Assembly (NCBI RefSeq): GCF_009857135.1 | Contig: NZ_CP047318.1 | Span: 7,192,001-7,256,000, forward strand | DNA: 64,000 bases | Source of the DNA: Streptomyces sp. HM190 | GTDB lineage: Bacteria > Actinomycetota > Actinomycetes > Streptomycetales > Streptomycetaceae | Reading direction: 5' to 3' | In this document: positions 8,231-15,163 of the stretch, one piece after another | Layout: the number at the start of each line of letters is the position of its first letter | How positions within the stretch are numbered: the first letter of the stretch is position 1 | Made by a program: the position numbers and the translations under genes | The notes under the pieces: model-generated | What the model saw: the letters and a program-made list of their open reading frames with translations, nothing else | Databases searched by the model: none | Told to the model about the DNA's origin: nothing

Positions 8231-10268
8231 GCGGATGCCTGCCGCTGTGCGTCATCGTCCCGGGCATCCGAGGAGACCTGGCACGACAGCAGCTGTCGGA
8301 ACAGACCCGGTTGCTCGGCCAGCTGTTCGTATGTGCCCTCCTGCACGACCCTGCCCTCGTCGAGAACGACGATTCGGTCGGCTACGGCGACGCTGGTGAT
8401 GCGGTGGGTCACCAGCAGTACCACCCGGTCCCGGGCAAGACCCCGTAGCCGCTGGAAAATCCGGTACTCGGCAAGCGGATCGAGGTTCGCGGTCGGCTCG
8501 TCAAGGACCAAAAGCCCTGCCTGGCGGAAGAACGCCCGCCCGAGAGCGATGCGCTGCCACTGGCCCCCGCTCAGTTCCTCCCCGTTGAGCCACTCGCGGG
8601 CGAGAAGGGTGTCCAGCCCGGCGCCGAGCTTGTCGACGACCTCGTCGGCCCCGGCGGCCTCACACGCCTCGCGTACCGCCGCGTCCCCACGCGCCGTGGG
8701 CTGCCCGAGGGTGATGTTCTCCCGCACCGTCAAAGGCCAACGTGCGTAGGTCTGGGGTACCAGGGCCACCTGCTGCCACAGCGCCTGCGGCTCGGCGTCG
8801 CCGGTGGGAACGCCGTCCCACAGCACCTGCCCCTCGGTGGGCAGATACAGGCCACTGATCAATTTCGACAGCGTCGACTTCCCCGAGCCGTTGAAGCCGA
8901 CAAGGGCGGTGACCTCGCCCTGGCGAAGGGTGAGTGTCACGTCGGACAGAGCGTCTTGGTTCTTGCCCGCGTACCGGTGTGTGACCGACTTGATCTCGAT
9001 CTTCTTCGGCGGCCCCGGGCGATGCGTGCCCCGGCGCATGCGGAACCCCCCGGCCTTGTCCAGGAAGCCGCTCCAGTCGTCCATGTACAGGCCCGTGCGC
9101 ACGGCGCGCGCCCCTACCGAGACCAGACCGCGGACCGACTGGCCCACCGTCTGCAAGGCGAACACAGCCGTCCCGGCGTGTCCGACGCTGATGCGGCCGG
9201 TGGCCAGCAGCCATACGACCGCCGCCCATACGACCGCCGACCCCACGCCGCCGCACAGCGCGCCGATCAAGGACATGCGGGCCCCCTTGTCGGCGGCGGC
9301 GCGGTCCTCGCGGTTGATCCGGGCAACCGTCTGCCGGTACCGGCCGGAGAGGAAACCGGCCATGGTGCCGGCACGGATCTGGTCGGCAGCCTCCTTGGTG
9401 TAGATGTGCCAGCGCAGGATCGACAGCATCCGCAGGTCGCCGTTGCTGCGCAGATTTGCGAGGTAGCGCACACGTGCGGCGCTGACCTGGGCCAGGGCCT
9501 GCGGCAGGCTGGCCGCGACCAGAAGTGGGAGAAGGACCCAGTGCACGCCGGCCAGCACGATCGCTCCAGCGACGAAGGAGGCCGACGAGGCGATCAGGTC
9601 CTGCCCCTCGTTGATCAGGTCCCCAGTGACTTGCGCCCCGCGGTCGGCGGCTTCGCGGTCGTGGTTGAAGTCGGGCTCGTCATAGGCGCACAGCTCCACC
9701 TCGGCGCAGCCGGTGAGCAGCATCTGCTCGGCCTCGCGCGACATCAGTGGGCCCAACCGGGAAGACAACCAGGAGACGGTGATCCCCAGAAGGGCGCGTA
9801 CGCCGGCGGTGCCGGCCAGCAGGGCCACAGAAGGCCACGCCTGAAGGAGCCGCTGGTAGACAGGTAGACGTCTCCGCTGGTCAGCAGGGCGGTCAGGGTG
9901 CCGCTGATGGCGACCAGGCCGAGGGCTTGCATCACGCCGGTGACGGCCTGGCACAGCAGGAGACCGATGGTCGCTCGGCGGTCGACCCGCCATGCGAGAG
10001 CCAGTGACCGGCGTACCAACTGCGGCAGCCGCCGGGCCATATAGCGCATCCTGATCGAACGGCCGGCCGCTTCATGGCTGCCCGTCAGATCGATGTACCG
10101 CATCTGCGGCTCCCTGGCAGCCGTTTCCGATGGCTCATCCGGCTCGGCTGTAGAGGACGCGTCGGGCCCGGTCGTCGGTCCGGGAGGCAACGAGGAGGGT
10201 GTGGACTCCAGCGGGGCGGTGCGCGGCCCCGGGATGTTGTCGGGTGATGCATCGGTGGGCTCACTCAT
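8227..10268 (-). pseudogene. ABC transporter with fused permease and ATPase, frameshifted near 9861-9870
   Basis: An exporter-type ABC half-transporter: an N-terminal polar region, membrane domain, then an ATPase with Walker A GFNGSGKS, Q-loop VPQTYARWPLTVREN, signature LSGGQWQ, Walker B LLVLDEPTANLDP and H-loop VTHR. Reading from the ATG at 10268 is membrane-protein-like up to TALLTSGDVYL. The homologous sequence continues as VYQRLLQAWPSVALLAG in another frame, as expected if one base were missing near 9861-9870. No slippery sequence is seen there, so this is either a real mutation or a sequencing error. The ATG overlaps the stop of the 47-residue peptide gene, with GAGGTGG as its ribosome site lying inside that gene. 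Confidence 0.75.
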
Positions 10269-10408
10269 GCTGCCCACCTCGTATCCGGTCGTGCTGCGCG
10301 CTGGGCAGCGGCGTCAACTTGCCGCCCGGATCGTGCGGAGCACGGGACAGCCGGCATGGGACGTTCGAATGCGGCGATGGGATTCGCAGGGACGGGCACA
10401 GGGTTCAC
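10265..10408 (-). CDS. 47-residue peptide A, first gene of operon A (candidate precursor or leader peptide)
   Basis: GTG start preceded by GGAGGA at a good distance; the TGA overlaps the ATG of the ABC transporter gene. The product aligns ungapped over 47 residues with peptide B (12355-12498), with 15 identities: PV at 3-4, P7, AFE at 13-15, S24, R26, A33, RPDTR at 40-44, A47, and an aromatic residue (W here, Y in B) at 45. One Cys (23), no membrane helix, Pro/Ala/Arg-rich. The frame is open further upstream (to 10714), but similarity to B begins exactly at this start. I recognise no family. Roles to consider are a modified-peptide precursor with Asp42 as the methyl acceptor, or a translated leader controlling the operon. 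Confidence 0.6.
   Translation of the reverse strand: MNPVPVPANPIAAFERPMPAVPCSARSGRQVDAAAQRAARPDTRWAA
10276..10293 (-). repeat. 18-bp element shared by the two peptide genes (copy A)
   Basis: Minus-strand sequence CACGACCGGATACGAGGT, identical at 12366-12383. It encodes the RPDTR motif and its GAGGT also serves as the ribosome site for the coupled downstream gene. Confidence 0.8.
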
Positions 10409-10680
10409 GGAGTCCTCCAGATGGACGCACGAGGGGTACTGGTGCTCTAACAACGGCCCCCGGACGGGTCTGTCACGGGCAGATCCGGGGCAGATAGTGG
10501 ACGGATGTTCTATTGGGTGGCCAGGGTCAAGCGGGCCTTGTCGTGGGTCGCGCCTGTGTCGCTCGAACAGCTGGGATAACCCTTTCGAGGTATTGCGGGG
10601 GGATCCCGTCGGGCGCGGTGGGGCATGGCAACGAGGAGCAGCGGCGGCGGTGGCGTCCGCTGCTCTCGACCTGGGGCGGG
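10409..10680. other. Gap between the glycosylase gene and peptide A; likely promoter region of operon A
   Basis: No supported gene. A TTGACC hexamer on the minus strand (10525-10530) could be a -35 element, but no convincing -10 box follows at normal spacing. No strong hairpin was seen. Confidence 0.4.
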
Positions 10681-11778
10681 TCAGGTTCCGGTCTGCTCCA
10701 GGGCCGCGTTCCATGCGGTGAGGGCGTCGGGGCCGGAACGCAGGAGCGAGGCGACGGGATTGGTCAGGTACTCGTGCTCGACGAGGTAGAGGCCGGCGGT
10801 GCCGGCGTAGCCGGGGAACAGTTCGTTGAGGCGGGTCATCACGGTCTCCGGCGCGGCGTCGTCAGCGTCGAGGAGGCGGCGCGCAAGGATCTTGCGGTTC
10901 CACACGTCGATGCCGAAGGCGGCAGGGTCGCGGGAAGCGTGGGAGGCAATTACCGCGGCGGTGTAGGGGCCCACTCCTTTGATTTCTTGGACGGCCTCCA
11001 TCAGGTTTCCGGCAGCCTTGAGGTCCTCGGTGCTGTGGTCGCGGAAGTAGGCCGCGTAGTGCGGAAGGCTTTTGGCGCGAAAGCCCAGCCGGTCCCGTTC
11101 CTTCAGCGTCTCGGGCGGAACGTGGGCGATCTCGTCTGGGGTGAACCAGGCCCGCAGCGTGATCCCGTCGAAGTGGACGAGATGGCCGTAGTGGGCCAGC
11201 AAATTGCGGGTCATCTGGGTGGTGCGGCGGATGGTGACGTTCTGCAGCAGCAGGGCGATCACGGCGATCTCGAAGTGGTCCTCCGGGCACGACTGCCGCA
11301 TCCCGCCCAGGACTGCGAGTGCCTCGCGCATTGCGGGCACATGGGACGCGAGTTCCGCGAACGCCGCATGGTCTTCGTCCAACCCGTATGAAGAGATGAG
11401 CCGGCGCGTCAGCTCCTCGCGGTCGGCGGGCTTGAAGTCACCGGCGGTGTAGATGTCGGCGATCACGGTGCGGTCCTCGGCATGCAGCCGGACTCCGACC
11501 ACGAGGTCGCCGACTCGGAAGGTACGCCAGCTGCAGGACTCGGTGTGGGCTTCCAGGCCGGTGGCGTAGTGGGACGGCTTCCAGAAGGTGTGCAGGGCGT
11601 TGAACGGACCGTCGCCGGTGACGGGTAGTTCGAGGGTGTCGGTGTGGTCGAGGGTGCGGGGGTTCACGTCATGCTCCCGGGTGGCGGCCGTGGGTCGCAG
11701 GGGGCCGCCGAACAGCTCGTGTTCGGCGTCGGAGACCTGCGGATCGGCCATCGTGACCGGGCCGAAGAATCTCTTCAC
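10681..11778 (-). CDS. HhH-GPD DNA glycosylase (AlkA/OGG-like)
   Basis: A 365-residue protein with the base-excision fold. The helix-hairpin-helix IKGVGPYTAAVI lies at about 266-277, followed by the catalytic Asp in FGIDVWNRK (about residue 291). The LLLQNVTIRRTTQM helix matches the family's conserved region before it. The OGG1 catalytic Lys inside the hairpin is replaced by Pro/Tyr, suggesting a monofunctional, AlkA-like enzyme. The N-terminal 120 residues resemble the glycosylase N-terminal domain. GTG start overlaps the Nudix stop (GTGA). Pairing with a Nudix protein suggests nucleotide or DNA damage handling, or protection against the operon's product. Confidence 0.8.
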   Translation of the reverse strand: MKRFFGPVTMADPQVSDAEHELFGGPLRPTAATREHDVNPRTLDHTDTLELPVTGDGPFNALHTFWKPSHYATGLEAHTESCSWRTFRVGDLVVGVRLHAEDRTVIADIYTAGDFKPADREELTRRLISSYGLDEDHAAFAELASHVPAMREALAVLGGMRQSCPEDHFEIAVIALLLQNVTIRRTTQMTRNLLAHYGHLVHFDGITLRAWFTPDEIAHVPPETLKERDRLGFRAKSLPHYAAYFRDHSTEDLKAAGNLMEAVQEIKGVGPYTAAVIASHASRDPAAFGIDVWNRKILARRLLDADDAAPETVMTRLNELFPGYAGTAGLYLVEHEYLTNPVASLLRSGPDALTAWNAALEQTGT

Positions 11779-12242
11779 CGGGCGCCTCCCGCAGGCCAGT
11801 TGATGGCCCGGTAGGACGGGCCGTGGGTGAGCAGGTGGAAGATGGTGGCGGTGTAGGGGTGACAGTCCGGCGACGGTCGTTCCATCGGCACCCAGACGAG
11901 CCCTTCGTGCTTGTGTGGCTCGGCGTTGTACGGCTCACCCGTCCACGACTGCGCCAGGAACACGGCGGTGATCCGGTCCAGGCCACCGTCGCAGTCATGG
12001 TGGTGGATTAGTCCGCAGAACTCCTGCTGCTCAGCAGTGATATGGACCCCTACCTCCTCCATGGCCTCGCGTCGCGCAGCGTGGTCGAGTGGTTCACCGA
12101 ATTCCAGGTGGCCGCCCACGACAGTGAGCTGTCCCGGTGCGAGGGCGGCGTCCAGTGCGCGGCGTACGCACAGGGCGGCGCCGTTCGTACGGAGCAGGAC
12201 CTGTGCCACGTCGGCGATCAGCTGGTGAGGCGAGTCGCTCAC
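11775..12242 (-). CDS. Nudix hydrolase
   Basis: A 155-residue Nudix protein with a full canonical box GHLEFGEPLDHAARREAMEEVG near residues 42-64 and the N-terminal strand VLLRTNGAALCVRRALDAAL. It resembles the MutT/nucleotide-sanitising group, but the substrate cannot be assigned. The GTG start overlaps the stop of the 39-residue ORF; its TGA overlaps the glycosylase start. Confidence 0.85.
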   Translation of the reverse strand: MSDSPHQLIADVAQVLLRTNGAALCVRRALDAALAPGQLTVVGGHLEFGEPLDHAARREAMEEVGVHITAEQQEFCGLIHHHDCDGGLDRITAVFLAQSWTGEPYNAEPHKHEGLVWVPMERPSPDCHPYTATIFHLLTHGPSYRAINWPAGGAR

Positions 12243-12358
12243 GGGCGGCCCTCCTGCACCAGGCGTTCTAGGGTGTGCCGACCATTGGTCACGAGGGCAC
12301 CGCTGTGCCGAAAGCTATAGGTGAGGACGGAGGACGGGAGAGGTGTGGGCTGCGTCAT
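12239..12358 (-). CDS. 39-residue ORF between peptide B and the Nudix gene
   Basis: ATG overlaps the TGA of peptide B (ATGA) and its own TGA overlaps the GTG of the Nudix gene, so it sits in an unbroken coupled chain. The start has the GAGGT ribosome site encoded within peptide B. The product is soluble, with a basic, helix-prone C-terminal half (NGRHTLERLVQEGRP) and no Cys. It has no counterpart downstream of peptide A and no recognised family. Confidence 0.5.
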   Translation of the reverse strand: MTQPTPLPSSVLTYSFRHSGALVTNGRHTLERLVQEGRP

Positions 12359-12498
12359 GCCAGGTACCTCGTATCCGGTCGTGACCCGTCGTCGAGCAGA
12401 GCTGCGCGACCGGAAGTGAGGCGAAGGCTGGCGCCCGAGGAGGTAGCGGCATTTTCGAACGCAGGATGAACGAGTCCAGGGCGGCGTACGGGATGCAT
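12355..12498 (-). CDS. 47-residue peptide B, first gene of operon B (paralogue of peptide A)
   Basis: ATG preceded by CGAGGAGT; TGA overlaps the next ATG. Same length as peptide A and 15 of 47 residues identical without gaps, concentrated at PV (3-4), AFE (13-15) and RPDTR (40-44), with Tyr at 45. No Cys. The regions between the conserved ends differ at most codons, while the 3' 18 bp are identical. That both copies sit first in an operon and are stop-start coupled to the next gene argues that they are genuine genes. Function unknown. Confidence 0.6.
   Translation of the reverse strand: MHPVRRPGLVHPAFENAATSSGASLRLTSGRAALLDDGSRPDTRYLA
12366..12383 (-). repeat. 18-bp element shared by the two peptide genes (copy B)
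   Basis: Identical to 10276-10293. Both copies are followed within a few bases by GCATGA, the stop-start overlap to the next gene. Confidence 0.8.
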
Positions 12499-12582
12499 GG
12501 GGACTCCTCGGGGCGAGATGCGGACAGGTGATCGGGTAACGGCGGCCCTGCTGTAGCCGTAACGGGTGGAGGGGGGCGAAAT

Positions 12583-12663
12583 CTAGAACGTGATCTCGAA
12601 TATCGGGCTCTCTCCTTGTGTCGTCGGTCGAGGCGGGCTGTGATGCAGTGTTCGATCACTCAT
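12583..12663 (-). CDS. 26-residue micro-ORF downstream of the CYTH-like gene
   Basis: ATG overlaps the TGA of the preceding 19-residue ORF; ends in TAG. The product is His/Pro-rich and ends in IFEITF. It is the third link of a stop-start chain beginning at the CYTH-like gene. It could be a small peptide gene or chance; no homologue is recognised. Confidence 0.3.
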   Translation of the reverse strand: MSDRTLHHSPPRPTTQGESPIFEITF

Positions 12664-12719
12664 GTGGGTTGCGGTACCTCCTGCGGGGGATTGCCGGGGG
12701 GGGGCGCTTGATCAGTCAT
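12660..12719 (-). CDS. 19-residue Pro-rich micro-ORF
   Basis: ATG overlaps the stop of the CYTH-like gene and its TGA overlaps the next ATG. The product is 37 percent Pro. Coupling is the only support. Confidence 0.25.
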   Translation of the reverse strand: MTDQAPPPGNPPQEVPQPT

Positions 12720-13924
12720 GGCGTAGCGAGGTCCGGGCGGAGGGCGATGGCGTCGCGAAGGAAGCTGCGCTTGGAGTAGAAGGTGTGCTCGGCGGCCCAA
12801 CCGTGACTGGCGACGTGCTCGCAGAGCCAGCTGTCGATCCGCTTCATCTCGATGAGGATCTCGTCCTGGTCGTGGTCGAGGATGCTGCGTGAGCGGAGAT
12901 ACTCCAGCTCGCACTGGGAGAGCACCACGTCGGGGGCCGCCAGGAGGGCGCAGCGGTCGAGGAAGATGCCGTAGACGTGTCCGGTGCGCAGCGACTCGCA
13001 CTGGATGTCGTAGCGGACGCGCTGGAAGGGCGGCATGGCCCGGACCTGGAGGTTCAGGTCTTCGCGCAGGAACGTCTCGAAGCGGTCGGGGGTGATGTCG
13101 AGGCCAGGGGTGAGTTCCTCGCGGCGGGCGAAGGCGTCCTCGGTGAACCACTTTCGCTTCAGCACGTGCCCGGCGGTGACGGTAGGGATGAAGGAGGCGT
13201 AGCCGATCTCGGGCTCGGGGCCGGTGACGTCGAACAGATGGTTCTCGGTGTGGTGGATCTGGAACTCTTCCCGGTACTCCGGACGGCAGCCTTCCAGCTT
13301 GCCGTCGCGCAGTGCCTTGAGCAGTTCCATGGACGCGGACCAGATGTCCGGTGCCGGGGCAAGGGTGTACTTGAACTCCAGCTCGGTGCCGGAGAAGTGC
13401 TTGCGGAAGTACCGCAGATGGTTGTTGAGCGCCGTACTCGACTCTGCGTGCGCCGTCAGCACGGGGTCGAACCAGTGCAGTTCCTCGACCGGGCCGTGGC
13501 CGACTGGTTCCCGGGTGGTGCGGACGAAGCAGGCGTCCTCGGGGTGGAAGCGGATCTGCGCGTACGCGTGGTAGCCGCCGCCGGGGTGTTCGGCTAGGTA
13601 GCACAGCGGCACCAGGCCGGGGGCGTCCTCGGTGCCGACCAGGCCGCGCAGGGCGGGGCCGGCGATGGCGTCGGGGAACAGTTCGCAGCCGTCGATCCTG
13701 GCCGCCCCGAGCCGGGTGCCGCCGGGGTGCAGCGCTTCGGCCGGGCATGGCCCCAGCGCGTTCCAGCGGACGATCACGGTGGTGGCCGGCCGGCATACCT
13801 CCTGCGGTGGCACCCGTACGAGCACGATCGGCTCGTCTGGTCGCCGTGGCGCGGTGCGGTTGAGGAGGTGGACGCCGCCGAGGACGACCCAGGCTCCCCG
13901 GTCCGAGGGCTGCTCATCGGGCAC
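12716..13924 (-). CDS. Unknown protein with a CYTH-like (triphosphate-tunnel) domain
   Basis: 402 residues from a GTG preceded by AAGGAGA. The N-terminal half (about 1-140) is unrecognised. The C-terminal half has the hallmarks of CYTH enzymes: an ExExK strand (ELEFKYTL), a basic strand VLKRKWF, VRYDIQCE, FLDRCAL, and a late acidic ELEYL. CYTH proteins bind triphosphate groups inside a tunnel and include adenylate cyclases and thiamine triphosphatases. Assignment rests on motif order only. A triphosphate-binding protein would suit a neighbourhood full of Nudix enzymes. Divergent from the Nudix gene at 14067 across a 142-bp gap. Confidence 0.5.
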   Translation of the reverse strand: MPDEQPSDRGAWVVLGGVHLLNRTAPRRPDEPIVLVRVPPQEVCRPATTVIVRWNALGPCPAEALHPGGTRLGAARIDGCELFPDAIAGPALRGLVGTEDAPGLVPLCYLAEHPGGGYHAYAQIRFHPEDACFVRTTREPVGHGPVEELHWFDPVLTAHAESSTALNNHLRYFRKHFSGTELEFKYTLAPAPDIWSASMELLKALRDGKLEGCRPEYREEFQIHHTENHLFDVTGPEPEIGYASFIPTVTAGHVLKRKWFTEDAFARREELTPGLDITPDRFETFLREDLNLQVRAMPPFQRVRYDIQCESLRTGHVYGIFLDRCALLAAPDVVLSQCELEYLRSRSILDHDQDEILIEMKRIDSWLCEHVASHGWAAEHTFYSKRSFLRDAIALRPDLATP

Positions 13925-14066
13925 GCTGGTCTCCTTCGTGTGAAGCGGGTGCCACGGGTGATCGCCCTGCAGCCCGAAGGGGCCACCGGGTCGGCCGGAC
14001 ATGCCCGGATGGCTGCCTGCTCGTCGCTGCGACGTCCGGCCGGTTCGCCGGCCTAGGGTGGGGCGG

Positions 14067-14597
14067 GTGAGTCATGGTGAAGTCGGTCAGGTGATCTTGG
14101 ACGAGGCTGTTGCGGATGCCCGCCTCGCCGCGTGGGAGTTCGACGGTGCACGGGCCTGGCTGGAGGAAGCCCGCCGACATCCCATGGAGCCGCTGGCGGC
14201 CGAGGTGTGGGTCACCGACCCTGCTTTCGAGCACGTCCTGCTGGTCAAGCACCGCGTGCGCGGATGGGTGCCGCCCGGTGGCAAGGTGGAGCCGGGCGAG
14301 GCGCCGCGTGCGGCGGCGGCACGAGAGCTGCTGGAGGAGACCGGCCTGCGCACCGAGTTGCTGCCCGAGCCCGCTGCCGTGGCGGTGCGTTCCTACCGGG
14401 CCGACTGGTCTCCGACGCTGGGCCTGTCCTACGCCGCGATCGTGGGACGCGACGTGCCGCTCGCCGGGGAGCAGAACCAGCCGGCGGCATGGTTCCGTCT
14501 GGATACAGGCTGGGACAGCGTCTTCCCCGAGGACCGCGAGCGGATCCGTGCGCACGCTCGCTGTCTGGCAGCCGGCCGGGCGGTCGGCTCCCGCTGA
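14067..14597 (+). CDS. Nudix hydrolase
   Basis: 176 residues from GTG 14067, with a canonical box GGKVEPGEAPRAAAARELLE followed by ETGL near residues 72-95. The N-terminal 40 residues form a helical extension (WEFDGARAWLEEARRHP). Only plus-strand gene in this part of the island; it converges with the next Nudix gene, their stops about 20 bp apart. Similar proteins are annotated as 8-oxo-dGTP diphosphatase-like, but the substrate is not determinable. Confidence 0.85.
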   Translation: MSHGEVGQVILDEAVADARLAAWEFDGARAWLEEARRHPMEPLAAEVWVTDPAFEHVLLVKHRVRGWVPPGGKVEPGEAPRAAAARELLEETGLRTELLPEPAAVAVRSYRADWSPTLGLSYAAIVGRDVPLAGEQNQPAAWFRLDTGWDSVFPEDRERIRAHARCLAAGRAVGSR

Positions 14598-14617
14598 GGT
14601 AGGCCCTTGGCCGCCGT

Positions 14618-15163
14618 TCACAGGAGGGCCTCGATCCGGTCGAGGTCGGCCGAGGGCAGGCTGACGAGCTCAAGGTCGTGTAGGAAGCGGCACCACACCG
14701 GCTCCAGGCCGGGTTCGCGCTCGAACTCCTCACGGTCCAGGTACCCGTTGGCGTGCGCGGTGGTCCGCAGCGCGTGCTGCTGCAGCTGGGCCGGGTGGAT
14801 CCACCGAGGGGCGCGGACCTCCCGGGGCGAGGGGCACAGCGACCCGGAAACCTCGGCCTGGAAGATCCACCAGTGGTGGCCGACCGGACCGCTGGGCGTG
14901 CGGTGGCAGTGGTTGGGCCGCCACTGGTCCAGCAGCAGGTGCAGGTGGGTGACGGTGAGACCGACCTCTTCGGTGACTTCGTCGCGCGCGGCCTGCTCGG
15001 GGCCGCCATGCTCGTCGACGTGGCCGGCGACCGGGGCGATTCCGGCCGGAGGAATCGCCCGCTCGAACACCAGCAGGCCGCTCGGGGAGGAGATCAGTAC
15101 CCCGACGCTTGCGTGGTCACAGAGGCGGGCCCCGCCGCCGGGAGCCGGGGCGGCCGGAGTCAT
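14618..15163 (-). CDS. Nudix-domain protein, box partly degenerate
   Basis: 181 residues; ATG overlaps the methyltransferase stop (ATGA). The box reads GHVDEHGGPEQAARDEVTEE followed by VGL, keeping the essential EE pair, but the first Glu is Gly and the RE pair is DE. The protein resembles Nudix enzymes acting on larger nucleotide substrates, with WWIFQAEV and PRWIHPAQL strands. Last gene of the leftward 7-deazaguanine-type operon. Confidence 0.75.
   Translation of the reverse strand: MTPAAPAPGGGARLCDHASVGVLISSPSGLLVFERAIPPAGIAPVAGHVDEHGGPEQAARDEVTEEVGLTVTHLHLLLDQWRPNHCHRTPSGPVGHHWWIFQAEVSGSLCPSPREVRAPRWIHPAQLQQHALRTTAHANGYLDREEFEREPGLEPVWCRFLHDLELVSLPSADLDRIEALL

Noticed and set aside
10265-10714. 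A 149-codon version of peptide A starting at 10714
   Set aside because: Similarity to peptide B starts exactly at the GTG 10408 with its own ribosome site; the upstream 100 residues look like non-coding GC-rich read-through.
12315-12659. A 114-codon minus-strand frame across the peptide B region
   Set aside because: It is in a different frame from peptide B and the 26-residue ORF, shows no similarity to the peptide A locus in the matching frame, and is low-complexity.
12583-12663. Classical FxLD lanthipeptide precursor in the 26-residue ORF (ends IFEITF)
   Set aside because: It has no Cys-rich core and stops right after the motif-like end; no lanthipeptide dehydratase or cyclase is nearby.
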